This document shows, piece after piece, positions 37,259-47,421 of a stretch of DNA of 64,000 nt; the first letter of the stretch is position 1; each line of letters opens with the position of its first letter. The translations under genes and the position numbers were made by a program. The stretch covers positions 46,379-110,378 of the forward strand of contig DBLQ01000081.1 in the NCBI GenBank assembly GCA_002297505.1. The letters are read 5' to 3'. Origin of the DNA: Flavobacteriales bacterium UBA720 (GTDB taxonomy: Bacteria; Bacteroidota; Bacteroidia; Flavobacteriales; Weeksellaceae). The notes beneath the pieces are model-generated. The model did not search any database. It was not told the DNA's origin and saw nothing but the letters and a program-made list of their open reading frames with translations.

Positions 37259-37415
37259 AGATGTAAATTTTTAAGGTCTATATGGCTTTTCACTGATTTT
37301 TTTCGAAATCAACAAATACCTCTGTAAATCTAATATTAATTTTATATTAAGCGTGAAAAAAAATGAATACAGACCTCAAAAATTTACAATAAACTGATTT
37401 TCAGAAATAAAAATT

Positions 37416-39521
37416 TTATTTCAGGTTCAAAGAAACACCAAAAAGGAAGTTAATTCCGGCCTGTGCGAAGTAGTACGGACCACTAAAACCGTTGTTGACA
37501 TACTTGGTATCGGTGAAATTATTTAACAGGAACCTCAGCATCACTTCCTGTTTTTGGAACGGAAGTTTATAGGATACATTAAAATCCGGAACAAAGTAGG
37601 AATCCAGCTGATTGTCCTTATTCCCTGTATTGTCCAAAAACTGTTTCCCTACAAACTGACCTGTAAGACCAAGGTTTAAATGACGAACCGGTGAATACTG
37701 AATGTTGGCATTCGCAATAACACCCGGTGAAAAAGAGATTTCGGTATTTCCAAAGTTCTGAACGCCGGCTTCTGTCTCCGAATAAAAATTCTTATTTCTA
37801 TTTTCACTGAAAGTCGCATTGGCAGAGACCTGAAGCTGCTGTGTGATCTTGGATAAAATCCCTAACTCCAATCCCAGACGGTAACTTCTGCCGCTGTTGG
37901 TCCGGATGAATTCTCCGACATTGTTGATCTGACCGTTAAGAACCAATTGATTTTTGTAATGCATATAATAAGCATTGGCAGTCAGTGAAACTTTACCAAG
38001 CTGCTGCTCCCATCCGGCTTCGAAGTCATATAGCGTTTCCGGCTTCACATCTGGGTTTGCAAACAAGTCGTCCCGATTTGGCTCGCGGTGCGCATTGGCA
38101 TAGGAAATAAAAATTTTTCCTTTTGCAAGATTAAAATTCACACCTGCTTTGGGATTGAAAAAAGTCCATTTCCGGTAGAGATCCACGCCCTCATTATCAC
38201 CTTGCTGTACAATCTTAGTATCATAATTAATATTCCGGAGTTGTAAATCGCCAAAAAATTCAAACTGGTTTAATTGATAGATGGCCTTGGCAAAACCCGA
38301 AACTTCATTCTTAACGGAATTGTTGCGGTAATACTCATGTTCGCTGATCTCTGGCAGAAAAACGCCTGTCACATTCCCGAAATGCCTCCCGTAATACTGG
38401 TTGGCCACTGCGCCAAAATTAAGGTCAAGATGACCCAAATTGCCGTACAATGTAGAAATCACACCATAAAAATCGTTGTCCAGCCATTTCTTCCTGATGA
38501 AGTCGGAAGTTTTGATTTCCGTCCCGTTATCAATGATGTTGGGCAAATTGTATTTGGAAAATTTGGCATCTTGCTTATAGTTTTCGTAAAAACCTTTTCC
38601 TTTGGTGTAGTGCGCGGTAGTCTCGAGTTTCCATTCATTAGAAAACTTCTGGTTCCATAACAATTGATAATGATTCTGACGGTAATTATCGGTTTCGTTG
38701 TCATAAAATCCTACGATATTCTCCCAGTTGGCATCATAAATTGCGCCGGAATAATTGAATTTCGGATTGGTTTCCCACGTGGCTTTATCAATACCATTCC
38801 AGGCTTGGTAAGTTTTTTCCTTGCCTCCAAATGCTAAGAATCGCAATTCCGTACGGTCCTCCTGAAATAGAGCGGAGAAATTGTAGGATTGTAGTTTTGA
38901 AAAGGCGCGGTCAATATAACCGTCTGAATTGATGTAGGTGTACCGTCCCATCACGGCCATTTTGTTGTTCCAGAATTTTCCGGAATTGACTTCCGCCGAA
39001 TATTTGTATGTATTGAACGACCCGTAAGAATCATCAGACCGCACCGAGAATGTATCTGCAGGATCCCTGGAAATTACGTTAACACTGGCTCCAAAGGCCG
39101 AGACACCATTGGACGATGTTCCCACACCACGCTGAATCACGATCTGGGAAGCCGAACTCGTGAGATCCGGAACATTGACAAAGAAAGTTCCCTGCGATTC
39201 GGAATCATTATAAGGAACACCATTCAGCATGACATTGATGCTGGTGCCTGCAGTGCCACGGATCCTGAGACCTGTATAGCCCACACCATTCCCGGCATCT
39301 GAGGTAGACACCACAGACATCTGGTTTTTGAGCAGAATCGGCAGATCCTGACCGAGATTTTTGTCGGCCAAATCTTTCCCGACATTAATGATGGACTTGG
39401 CCACCGGCGTTCTTTTGGTAAATTCGACGGCAGGAATGGATGTAATGTTGGCTGAATCCTGCACCGTCTGCGAAAGATAGAAAGGAGCAATCAATACTCC
39501 TAAAAAAATAAATCCTTTCAT
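37416..39521 (-). CDS. TonB-dependent outer-membrane receptor, likely thiamine uptake
   Basis: The 701-residue protein has a signal peptide and a plug (residues ~35-160, GLRIRGTAGTSINVMLNGVPYNDSESQGTF, IQRGVGTSSNGVSAFGASVNVI). A 22-strand-type barrel follows, ending FLFGVSLNLK. It lacks the N-terminal carboxypeptidase-like domain of SusC. A TPP riboswitch precedes it, so its probable substrate is thiamine or its precursors; this is inferred from regulation, not from the protein itself. Confidence 0.9.
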   Translation of the reverse strand: MKGFIFLGVLIAPFYLSQTVQDSANITSIPAVEFTKRTPVAKSIINVGKDLADKNLGQDLPILLKNQMSVVSTSDAGNGVGYTGLRIRGTAGTSINVMLNGVPYNDSESQGTFFVNVPDLTSSASQIVIQRGVGTSSNGVSAFGASVNVISRDPADTFSVRSDDSYGSFNTYKYSAEVNSGKFWNNKMAVMGRYTYINSDGYIDRAFSKLQSYNFSALFQEDRTELRFLAFGGKEKTYQAWNGIDKATWETNPKFNYSGAIYDANWENIVGFYDNETDNYRQNHYQLLWNQKFSNEWKLETTAHYTKGKGFYENYKQDAKFSKYNLPNIIDNGTEIKTSDFIRKKWLDNDFYGVISTLYGNLGHLDLNFGAVANQYYGRHFGNVTGVFLPEISEHEYYRNNSVKNEVSGFAKAIYQLNQFEFFGDLQLRNINYDTKIVQQGDNEGVDLYRKWTFFNPKAGVNFNLAKGKIFISYANAHREPNRDDLFANPDVKPETLYDFEAGWEQQLGKVSLTANAYYMHYKNQLVLNGQINNVGEFIRTNSGRSYRLGLELGILSKITQQLQVSANATFSENRNKNFYSETEAGVQNFGNTEISFSPGVIANANIQYSPVRHLNLGLTGQFVGKQFLDNTGNKDNQLDSYFVPDFNVSYKLPFQKQEVMLRFLLNNFTDTKYVNNGFSGPYYFAQAGINFLFGVSLNLK

Positions 39522-39557
39522 TCTCTAAAATTTTGTTGTTAAAATTTATAGGAATAA

Positions 39558-39565
39558 AAGGGGCG
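39558..39565 (-). promoter_or_regulatory. Possible anti-P1 sequence of the TPP riboswitch
   Basis: On the minus strand CGCCCCTT (39558-39565) is complementary to AAGGGGTG at the 5' side of the aptamer (39723-39730): 8 bp with one G-U. Pairing would compete with aptamer folding shortly before the receptor start codon. Expression-platform role is inference. Confidence 0.35.
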
Positions 39566-39661
39566 ACTATGGGTATAAATGATCAATTATGATTGATAAA
39601 TGATTTTTTATAACGTTATTATTAATCAATTATCCTGTATCATCCATCATTTATAAAATGA

Positions 39662-39731
39662 ATGTTTCCCTAAACTCGTTACAAGTTCCAGGTTCATTGG
39701 GTATAATCTCAGCTTTTTACGGCACCCCTTA
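39662..39731 (-). promoter_or_regulatory. TPP (THI-box) riboswitch
   Basis: The minus strand contains the conserved core in order: AGGGGTGCC, GCTGAGA, ACCC, GAACCTG and TTTAGGGAA, as in thi-box aptamers. It lies 26 bp after the WG-repeat gene and ~140 bp upstream of the TonB receptor, and would control that receptor in response to thiamine pyrophosphate. Confidence 0.95.
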
Positions 39732-39756
39732 AATTTCTGACTGCGAAATTACAATA

Positions 39757-40440
39757 TTATTTCTTTGTGTACGTAGTATAGGCATGATTATTTCGATTAA
39801 TGTAAAAATAATCGTTGCCATCCAGCGAAACTTCGAACAGGCCGGCCGTTTTCCAGCTGAGGTTACACTTGATATCATCGTAAATAAAAGGAATGATGAC
39901 TTCATTCTTTTTATTGATAACACCAAACTTATCACCCTTAACTGCAATGATCATTGGATTTTCCGGATCGCCATCCATAATGCTCAGCTGCTGGTATTGT
40001 GGCGCAATCACGAAATCATCAAAGATCTTGGACTCCACATTTTTTTTGCTGATAATGCCATAGCGTCCATCCATAACATAGGCATTGTACTGCGGTGCAT
40101 GGTATTCGTAGAAGCAGCGTCCCAGATCCTTTTGTTGATATTCGTACACGCGGCGCCCTTTTTTGTCTATGCGATAAGACTTTTCATTTTTCTCGACAGT
40201 TGCATAATCGGATGAACCAAACTTCCTTACAGCTGTGTTAGGCGAATTGAGAAGATTGCAATCCTCCGCAAAAAACATGGCAATATGATATTCCGGAACA
40301 ATCACTGTTTTTCCGGACTGGTCTATGTAACCACTTTTTTCGTTGATTTTTATGGGAATAAGTGTCGGGATATTATCAGCCATCTGTGAGTAGGCCAATA
40401 AACCGAAGCTTACTGCAAATAAGCTTAGTAATTTTTTCAT
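39757..40440 (-). CDS. Exported WG-repeat protein
   Basis: The 227-residue protein has a signal peptide (MKKLLSLFAVSFGLLAYSQM) and several WG/KWG-type beta repeats (EKSGYIDQSGKTVIVPEY, GRYGIISKKN, DKFGVINKKNEVIIPFIYDDI). WG repeats form beta-propeller-like units of unknown role. It precedes the riboswitch by 26 bp and follows a DUF2752 gene by 23 bp. Confidence 0.85.
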   Translation of the reverse strand: MKKLLSLFAVSFGLLAYSQMADNIPTLIPIKINEKSGYIDQSGKTVIVPEYHIAMFFAEDCNLLNSPNTAVRKFGSSDYATVEKNEKSYRIDKKGRRVYEYQQKDLGRCFYEYHAPQYNAYVMDGRYGIISKKNVESKIFDDFVIAPQYQQLSIMDGDPENPMIIAVKGDKFGVINKKNEVIIPFIYDDIKCNLSWKTAGLFEVSLDGNDYFYINRNNHAYTTYTKK

Positions 40441-40463
40441 CGCGTGTAATGTGTTTATCAGTC

Positions 40464-40880
40464 TTAGAAAATTGCCTGGTAAACGGCTGTATTTCTAAAA
40501 AGCGAAAATACTAAAATTATTACGATTAATACAAATGTAATTGCACGACCAAAAAAGATGCCATACCAATTACGCATTACCGGATGTTTTCTGAAAATTA
40601 TGATGATGAGATAAAATAAGGAAACTGGCAGCAATAGTACAAAAAGTGGATTTAGAGCCCATGCTGCACGCCAGTTGCCGTGGAGAATTGCATGGAGGGC
40701 ACGCTGTACACCACAGCCGGCACAGTCATAGCCTGTTAAGGTCTTGAGAGGACAGCTTGGGAAGAAGGATTTTTCCGAGGGATCGAAATAATAATATACA
40801 GCTACAAATAACGAGAGCAGTCCCAGAACGGCAACCATTTTCCAATTTATTTTCTGTAAAAATTTGATTTTTAGATCCAT
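40464..40880 (-). CDS. DUF2752 membrane protein
   Basis: The 138-residue protein has the DUF2752 signature CPLKTLTGYDCAGCGVQRALHAILHG, with paired Cys residues, between membrane helices, and two more helices at the C terminus. The family function is unknown. It shares its transcript direction with the WG-repeat gene 23 bp downstream. Confidence 0.88.
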   Translation of the reverse strand: MDLKIKFLQKINWKMVAVLGLLSLFVAVYYYFDPSEKSFFPSCPLKTLTGYDCAGCGVQRALHAILHGNWRAAWALNPLFVLLLPVSLFYLIIIIFRKHPVMRNWYGIFFGRAITFVLIVIILVFSLFRNTAVYQAIF

Positions 40881-41003
40881 AACAATGTTAAACGCGCGGA
40901 GTAAAATAAAAATTATTCTTGTAAAATATGGATAAATAGATAAAAGAAATACAATTTATTTTTAATCTAAATTATTCTATTCTTAAAAAAGTTTAGAATT
41001 TCG

Positions 41004-41011
41004 TAAATTTG
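41004..41011 (+). promoter_or_regulatory. Promoter -7 box of acnB
   Basis: TAAATTTG matches TAnnTTTG in the 252-bp intergenic region. The leader to ATG 41133 would be ~115 nt. A -33 TTTG is not clear. The rest of the gap shows no other structure I could name. Confidence 0.6.
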
Positions 41012-41132
41012 GGCGAATTTAACAATAATATAATCACCTTTTTGCAAGAAGCTGATTGGATTGTTAAATAACATCTGAGGTCAGCATTCGCTAAGCCTTG
41101 AGTTAAAACAAGAAGAAAAGAGTTCTAATATT

Positions 41133-43913
41133 ATGAGTATTTATCAGGATTATATCCAAGAAATCGAAGAAAGAAAAACACTGGGACTTCACCCAAAACC
41201 AATCGACAGCGCAGAATTACTGAGCGCAATCATTGATCAGATTAAAGATCCGGCTAATGAACACAGAGCCGACTCACTTAATTTTTTCATCTACAATACT
41301 TTACCTGGCACCACCAGCGCAGCCGGCGTAAAGGCTCAATTTCTCAAAGAAATCATCCTAGGAGAATCTGAATTACTGGAAATATCTCCAGCCTACGCTT
41401 TCGAACTGTTATCTCACATGAAAGGTGGTCCTTCAATTCAAGTTCTTCTTGATTTGGCTTTGGGGAATGATGAAGCTATCGCAAGACAGGCTGCTGAAGT
41501 TCTTAAAACTCAGGTTTACTTGTATGACGCTGATACAGCACGTTTAAAAGAAGCTTACGAATTAGGAAGCAAAATCGCTAAAGATATTTTGGAAAGCTAT
41601 GCAAAAGCAGAATTTTTCACCAAACTTCCTGAAGTTGCAGAAGAAATCAAGGTGGTGACTTATATTGCTGCGGAAGGTGATATTTCAACCGACTTATTGT
41701 CTCCGGGAAACCAAGCACACTCACGTTCTGACCGTGAACTGCACGGCCAGTGTATGATGTCACCTGCTCAACAGGAAGAAATAAAAGCGCTTCAGGCTCA
41801 ACATCCTGATGCAAGCGTGATGTTGATTGCAGAAAAAGGAACAATGGGCGTTGGTTCTTCTCGTATGTCCGGTGTAAACAACGTTGCTCTTTGGACAGGG
41901 AAACAGGCAAGTCCTTACGTACCATTCGTAAACATTGCTCCGATTGTAGCCGGAACCAATGGTATTTCTCCAATTTTCTTGACAACCGTTGACGTAACCG
42001 GAGGTATCGGAATCGACCTACAAAACTGGGTTAAGAAAACGGACGAAAACGGAAATCCTGTCCGTAATGAAAATGGAGACATTGTTTTGGAAGAAAAATA
42101 TTCTGTTGCTACAGGAACTGTTTTGACCATCAATACGAAAGAGAAAAAATTATACAACGGAGAAACTGAATTGAAAGACATTTCAAAATCATTCACGCCT
42201 CAGAAATTAGAATTTATCAGAGCGGGTGGTTCTTATGCCATCGTTTTTGGTAAAAAAATTCAGACGTTTGCGGCTAAAACTTTAGGAATTACAGCTCCTG
42301 CAGTTTTTGCGCCTTCTAAAGAAATTTCTATTGAAGGACAAGGTTTGACTGCGGTTGAAAAAATCTTCAACAGAAATGCGGTTGGCGTTACTGAAGGCAA
42401 ATTATTACACGCAGGTTCAGACGTTAGAGTTGAAGTTAATATCGTTGGATCTCAGGATACAACAGGTTTGATGACGGCTCAGGAATTGGAATCGATGGCT
42501 GCAACGGTAATTTCTCCGATTGTGGACGGCGCTTACCAGTCAGGATGTCACACGGCTTCGGTTTGGGATAAAAAAGCGCAGGCTAATATTCCTAAATTAA
42601 TGAAATTTATGAACGATTTCGGGGTAATCACAGCTCGTGACCCGAAAGGTGAATACCACGCAATGACAGACGTTATTCACAAAGTTCTTAACGATATTAC
42701 GGTTGACGAATGGGCCATCATCATCGGAGGTGACTCTCACACAAGGATGTCTAAAGGGGTTGCTTTCGGAGCTGACTCCGGAACAGTAGCTTTAGCTTTG
42801 GCAACAGGTGAAGCATCAATGCCGATTCCTGAATCGGTAAAAGTGACTTTCAAAGGCGAAATGAAGGAGCATATGGATTTCCGTGATGTCGTTCACGCGA
42901 CTCAGGCTCAGATGTTGAAGCAATTCGACGGAGAAAATGTTTTCCAGGGAAGAATTATCGAGGTTCACATCGGAACTCTTCCGGCTGACCAGGCATTTAC
43001 ATTCACAGACTGGACTGCAGAGATGAAAGCTAAAGCTTCTATCTGTATTTCTGAAGACGATACTTTGATCCAATCATTGGAAATTGCAAAAAGCAGAATC
43101 CAGATTATGATCGACAAAGGAATGGATAATCACAACCACGTTCTTCAGGGTCTTATCAACAAAGCAAACAAGAGAATCGAGGAAATCAGAACTGGTGACA
43201 AACCTGCCTTGACTCCGGATGCTAATGCAAAATATTATGCTGAAGTAGTTGTTGACCTCGATCAAATTGTGGAGCCAATGATTGCCGATCCGGACGTCAA
43301 CAACGAAGATGTTTCTAAAAGATACACACACGATACCATCAGAGACCTTACTTTCTACGGCGGCGAGAAAAAAGTGGATCTTGGTTTTGTAGGATCTTGT
43401 ATGGTTCACAAAGGTGACTTGAAGATTGTTTCTCAAATGTTGAGAAATCTTGAACAGAAGAACGGTAAAGTAGAATTCCAGGCTCCATTAGTAGTTGCGG
43501 CTCCAACTTATAATATCATTGACGAATTAAAGGCTGAAGGTGACTGGGAATTATTAGAGAAATATTCCGGTTTCGAATTCAACGATGCTGCTCCGAAAGG
43601 TGAGGCCCGTACTCAGTATGAAAACATGATGTACCTTGAGCGCCCAGGTTGTAACCTGTGCATGGGTAACCAGGAAAAAGCGGAGAAAGGAGATACAGTT
43701 TTGGCAACTTCTACGCGTCTTTTTCAGGGAAGAGTTGTTGAGGATTCTGAACGTAAAAAAGGAGAATCCTTATTGGCTTCTACTCCAGTGGTTGTTTTAT
43801 CAGCCATCAAAGGAAGAATTCCAAGCATCGAAGAATACAAAGAAGCGGTGGAAGGAATTGATTTAACGACTTTTGTTCCATCAATTAAAGAATTGGTAAC
43901 TGTTGGTCATTAA
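41133..43913 (+). CDS. acnB: Aconitate hydratase B / 2-methylisocitrate dehydratase
   Basis: The 926-residue protein matches AcnB. It has the N-terminal HEAT-like domain (AGVKAQFLKEIILGESELLE), the swivel-like domain and the catalytic core with SGCHTASVWDKKAQ, GGDSHTRMSKGVAFGADSG, GSCMVHKGDL and the [4Fe-4S] cysteines in ERPGCNLCMGNQ. It interconverts citrate and isocitrate and can act on 2-methylisocitrate. It is longer than E. coli AcnB (865), mainly by insertion. A second aconitase lies 1 kb downstream. Confidence 0.96.
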   Translation: MSIYQDYIQEIEERKTLGLHPKPIDSAELLSAIIDQIKDPANEHRADSLNFFIYNTLPGTTSAAGVKAQFLKEIILGESELLEISPAYAFELLSHMKGGPSIQVLLDLALGNDEAIARQAAEVLKTQVYLYDADTARLKEAYELGSKIAKDILESYAKAEFFTKLPEVAEEIKVVTYIAAEGDISTDLLSPGNQAHSRSDRELHGQCMMSPAQQEEIKALQAQHPDASVMLIAEKGTMGVGSSRMSGVNNVALWTGKQASPYVPFVNIAPIVAGTNGISPIFLTTVDVTGGIGIDLQNWVKKTDENGNPVRNENGDIVLEEKYSVATGTVLTINTKEKKLYNGETELKDISKSFTPQKLEFIRAGGSYAIVFGKKIQTFAAKTLGITAPAVFAPSKEISIEGQGLTAVEKIFNRNAVGVTEGKLLHAGSDVRVEVNIVGSQDTTGLMTAQELESMAATVISPIVDGAYQSGCHTASVWDKKAQANIPKLMKFMNDFGVITARDPKGEYHAMTDVIHKVLNDITVDEWAIIIGGDSHTRMSKGVAFGADSGTVALALATGEASMPIPESVKVTFKGEMKEHMDFRDVVHATQAQMLKQFDGENVFQGRIIEVHIGTLPADQAFTFTDWTAEMKAKASICISEDDTLIQSLEIAKSRIQIMIDKGMDNHNHVLQGLINKANKRIEEIRTGDKPALTPDANAKYYAEVVVDLDQIVEPMIADPDVNNEDVSKRYTHDTIRDLTFYGGEKKVDLGFVGSCMVHKGDLKIVSQMLRNLEQKNGKVEFQAPLVVAAPTYNIIDELKAEGDWELLEKYSGFEFNDAAPKGEARTQYENMMYLERPGCNLCMGNQEKAEKGDTVLATSTRLFQGRVVEDSERKKGESLLASTPVVVLSAIKGRIPSIEEYKEAVEGIDLTTFVPSIKELVTVGH

Positions 43914-43953
43914 TAGATTTTGAATTAAAGTCGGAAGGCTTTTTCAATATAAA

Positions 43954-43986
43954 AGGAAGATTTCCAAGAGAAATCTTCCTTTTTTT
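43954..43986 (+). terminator. Terminator after acnB
   Basis: AGGAAGATTT and AAATCTTCCT form a 10-bp stem with loop CCAAGAG, followed by TTTTTTATTT. It lies 41 bp after the acnB stop. Confidence 0.9.
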
Positions 43987-44029
43987 ATTTTTAATTCTTT
44001 CTATTGACAATCCAATTTTTATGTCGTGG

Positions 44030-44695
44030 TTATTTTAATTGTTGGCTATTTATAAATTCTGCAAAATCTTCAATTGTGTAATTATCTTCTTTTAATTTTA
44101 GAATTGTAGTTTCATCGTTATTGGTAAGTTCAAGAATTTTTTTTGTGTCAACCAGATATGCATTATTATCTTTAGGTCTAGATTTTTCAATATTTGGGTT
44201 TTGAAAATCAATCAATAATATTTTAAAATAATTACCTTCTTTATTCTTCCAATGACTTCTTGGTTTTATATTTAATACAGTTCCTAATACTCCTCCGCCA
44301 TATGGAGCGCCTGTTCCTATTGCTTTTTTATCTGTTTTTTCATTGAGAAAAATTACCCAATATTTTTTTCCAGTTATATCAACCTTCACAAAATAGTCAC
44401 TATAAATATAAGCAGCATATAGCATATTGAAGTAAAAGTCATTCTGATATTTTATTGCCCAAGTAAAATTTTCCTGTTTAGCGTTTTTATCAGTTTCTTT
44501 GTATTTAAATCTGCCTGCTTTAAAAATTTTCGGTGAGATATCTTTTAAATCAGCTTTGACACTGGATTTTACAGGTTTATCTTCTAAATAATCTTTATAG
44601 CCATAATAAAATTCAAAATCATCTATATTTTTTGATGATTGACTAAGTCCAAAAACAGAAAGTGAAACAGTTACAATAATTAATATTTTTCTCAT
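44030..44695 (-). CDS. Exported protein, function unknown
   Basis: ATG 44695 gives 221 residues with a signal peptide (MRKILIIVTVSLSVFGLSQ). Basic, aromatic-rich sequence follows (FAWAIKYQNDFYFNMLYAAYIYSDYFVKV, GGGVLGTVLNIKPRSHW). No domain was recognised. It is a lone AT-rich gene between the two aconitases, transcribed against them. The 8-codon longer start (44719) would sit on the promoter and was not chosen. Confidence 0.6.
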   Translation of the reverse strand: MRKILIIVTVSLSVFGLSQSSKNIDDFEFYYGYKDYLEDKPVKSSVKADLKDISPKIFKAGRFKYKETDKNAKQENFTWAIKYQNDFYFNMLYAAYIYSDYFVKVDITGKKYWVIFLNEKTDKKAIGTGAPYGGGVLGTVLNIKPRSHWKNKEGNYFKILLIDFQNPNIEKSRPKDNNAYLVDTKKILELTNNDETTILKLKEDNYTIEDFAEFINSQQLK

Positions 44696-44716
44696 AGTCG
44701 AAATTTCGTTATAACA

Positions 44717-44724
44717 CAAAGTTA
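44717..44724 (-). promoter_or_regulatory. Promoter -7 box of the 44695 gene
   Basis: The minus strand reads TAACTTTG, a TAnnTTTG match 22 bp before ATG 44695. The 307-bp region around it up to 45003 also holds a weaker plus-strand TACTTCTG (44859-44866) that could serve the aconitase. Confidence 0.55.
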
Positions 44725-45002
44725 GAGATATTATTGAATCTTAATTAGATCTCTTTTTGAAGTCTTCCATTTTTTGTTTAGAATCTTTCCAATTTAAATG
44801 CTTTAATATTATTTTAACTAAGGTCAAGATCATCAACTTTATTTTTTCCTTAACTTCATACTTCTGAAAAATCATGGTCTATCATCACATTTACGCATCA
44901 CACGGGCGTATAGGAATAGAATTTGATAAACTGAAGTGGTTCAATTTTCCGCCTTACCATCAAAAAGCGGAATTCATCAAAAAGAATAAAAAATATCGAG
45001 AT

Positions 45003-47273
45003 ATGACTTTTGACTTGGATATGATCAAAAAAGTTTACGCTGATTTCGAAACCAGGGTAAATGATGCAAGAGCTTACATGGGAAGACCTCTTACTTATTC
45101 AGAAAAAATCCTTTGCGCACACCTTTTCCCTTCGCAAACCAAGGAAACCTTCAAACGTGGCGAATCTTATGTAGATTTTGCGCCGGACAGAGTGGCGATG
45201 CAGGATGCGACGGCACAAATGGCACTTTTGCAATTCATGCAGGCTGGGAAGAAAAAAGTCGCGGTTCCTTCAACCGTTCACGCCGATCACCTGATCCAGG
45301 CAAGAGTGGGCGCGGCTAAAGATTTAATTGAAGCTGAAAATAAGAATAATGAAGTTTACCAGTTCCTACAATCGGTTTCTAATAAATATGGAATCGGCTT
45401 CTGGAAAGCCGGAGCCGGAATTATTCACCAAGTCGTTTTAGAAAATTATGCTTTCCCAGGCGGAATGATGATTGGAACCGATTCTCACACTGTAAATGCC
45501 GGCGGACTTGGAATGGTGGCCATCGGTGTCGGTGGCGCTGATGCTGTAGATGTAATGGCAGGAATGGCCTGGGAACTTAAGTTCCCTAAAATGATTGGTG
45601 TTAAATTAACTGGAAAACTAAACGGCTGGACCGCTCCAAAAGATATTATTTTAAAAGTGGCCGGAATTCTTACTGTAAAAGGTGGAACTGGTGCCATTGT
45701 AGAATATTTCGGTGAAGGTGCTAATTCACTATCATGTACAGGAAAAGGTACGATTTGTAATATGGGTGCGGAAATCGGAGCCACAACTTCTATTTTCGAG
45801 TACGACCAGAATATGAGCAAATATCTTCGTTCTACTGACAGAGCAGATTTGGCAGACGCAGCGGATGCAATTGCCCACGTTCTGAAAGCCGACCCGGAAG
45901 TGCACGCCAATCCTGAAAAATATTATGACGAAGTGATTGAGATTAACCTTGACACTTTGGAGCCTTATCTCAACGGACCTTTCACACCGGATTTAGCAAC
46001 ACCAATTTCACAGATGAAAGAAATTGCTGAGAAAAACGGATGGCCAACAAAAATCGAAGTTGGTTTAATTGGTTCTTGCACCAATTCATCGTACGAAGAC
46101 ATTGCCAGAGCAGCTTCTGTGGCCAAACAAGCCAAAGAAAAAAATCTTGAAGTTAAAGCTGAATATACGATTACGCCAGGTTCTGAGCAAGTAAGATTTA
46201 CCGTAGAAAGAGACGGTTTCCTGAAAACTTTTGACGAAATCGGCGGTAAAGTTTTCGCCAATGCCTGCGGACCTTGTATCGGGCAATGGGCGCGTGAGGG
46301 TGCTGACAAACAGGAAAAAAACACGATCGTCCATTCCTTCAACAGAAACTTTTCCAAAAGAGCAGATGGAAACCCGAATACCTACGCCTTCGTAGGCTCG
46401 CCGGAACTGGTGACCGCCATGGCTATTGCCGGAGATTTGAGATTCAATCCATTGACTGATAAGTTAAAAAATAAAGACGGACAGGAAGTCATGCTGGATG
46501 AACCAAGTGGCGACGACTTGCCAAGATTGGGGTTTGATGTAGAAGATCCCGGCTACATCGCGCCTGCCGAAGACGGCTCTGCTGTAGAAGTGATCGTCTC
46601 ACCAACGTCTGACAGGCTGCAGATTCTGGAAGCTTTTCCTGCTTGGGACGGATTGAACATTACCGGCGCGAGATTATTAATCAAAGCTTACGGAAAATGT
46701 ACGACTGACCACATCTCTATGGCCGGACCTTGGTTGAAGTACAGAGGACACCTCGACAATATTTCCAACAATATGCTGATTGGTGCCGTGAATGCCTTCA
46801 GCATGGAGACCAATAAAGTAAAAAATGAACTGGACGGGCAATACAAACCTGTTCCAGATTCTGCAAGACAGTACAAAGCGGCAGAAATCCCAACTATTGT
46901 GGTCGGTGATGAAAATTATGGTGAAGGTTCTTCAAGAGAGCATGCCGCCATGGAGCCGAGACATCTCGGCGTGAGAGCGGTTTTGGTGAAGTCCTTTGCC
47001 CGAATCCATGAAACGAATCTTAAGAAACAGGGCATGCTGGCACTGACCTTTGATGACAAAGAAGATTATGACAAAATCCAGGAGGAAGACACCATTAATT
47101 TCCTGGATTTGGACCAATTTGCCCCTGGAAAGCAGCTGACACTGGAGTTTGTTCATGCCGATGGGACTAAAGATATCGTCAAGACCAACCATACTTATAA
47201 TGCAGGACAGATTGGCTGGTTCAAGGCGGGATCTGCACTGAACCTCATCAAAAGAATGGAAAAAGAGAGTTAA
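45003..47273 (+). CDS. Aconitate hydratase, AcnA/mitochondrial type
   Basis: From ATG 45003 the protein has 756 residues, starting [19 protein letters not shown] as flavobacterial and mitochondrial-type aconitases do. It shows the substrate and cluster motifs [40 protein letters not shown] and the swivel motif [14 protein letters not shown]. It is the main TCA-cycle aconitase type, distinct from AcnB. An in-frame upstream ATG (44874) would add 43 residues with no family counterpart and is left as a less likely start. Confidence 0.93.
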   Translation: MTFDLDMIKKVYADFETRVNDARAYMGRPLTYSEKILCAHLFPSQTKETFKRGESYVDFAPDRVAMQDATAQMALLQFMQAGKKKVAVPSTVHADHLIQARVGAAKDLIEAENKNNEVYQFLQSVSNKYGIGFWKAGAGIIHQVVLENYAFPGGMMIGTDSHTVNAGGLGMVAIGVGGADAVDVMAGMAWELKFPKMIGVKLTGKLNGWTAPKDIILKVAGILTVKGGTGAIVEYFGEGANSLSCTGKGTICNMGAEIGATTSIFEYDQNMSKYLRSTDRADLADAADAIAHVLKADPEVHANPEKYYDEVIEINLDTLEPYLNGPFTPDLATPISQMKEIAEKNGWPTKIEVGLIGSCTNSSYEDIARAASVAKQAKEKNLEVKAEYTITPGSEQVRFTVERDGFLKTFDEIGGKVFANACGPCIGQWAREGADKQEKNTIVHSFNRNFSKRADGNPNTYAFVGSPELVTAMAIAGDLRFNPLTDKLKNKDGQEVMLDEPSGDDLPRLGFDVEDPGYIAPAEDGSAVEVIVSPTSDRLQILEAFPAWDGLNITGARLLIKAYGKCTTDHISMAGPWLKYRGHLDNISNNMLIGAVNAFSMETNKVKNELDGQYKPVPDSARQYKAAEIPTIVVGDENYGEGSSREHAAMEPRHLGVRAVLVKSFARIHETNLKKQGMLALTFDDKEDYDKIQEEDTINFLDLDQFAPGKQLTLEFVHADGTKDIVKTNHTYNAGQIGWFKAGSALNLIKRMEKES

Positions 47274-47300
47274 TCAAACGCTGTTATCTCACGAATATCA

Positions 47301-47337
47301 AAATCGCCTGAAATCTTATCAGGCGATTTTTTTTTGT
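47301..47337 (+). terminator. Terminator after the AcnA-type aconitase
   Basis: AAATCGCCTGA and TCAGGCGATTT form an 11-bp stem with a 7-nt loop, followed by nine T. It lies 27 bp after the stop. Confidence 0.92.
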
Positions 47338-47421
47338 TGAATATTAGTGATAACCGAATGTATCCGTTAAGTCAAGACCAGCGAACTTATACAAATTACA
47401 GATGAGCTTATTCCAGTCAAA

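Noticed and set aside
44874..45002. N-terminal extension of the AcnA-type aconitase from ATG 44874
   Set aside because: The family starts at the [10 protein letters not shown] position (45003). The extra 43 residues match nothing known to me. Kept as an alternative only.
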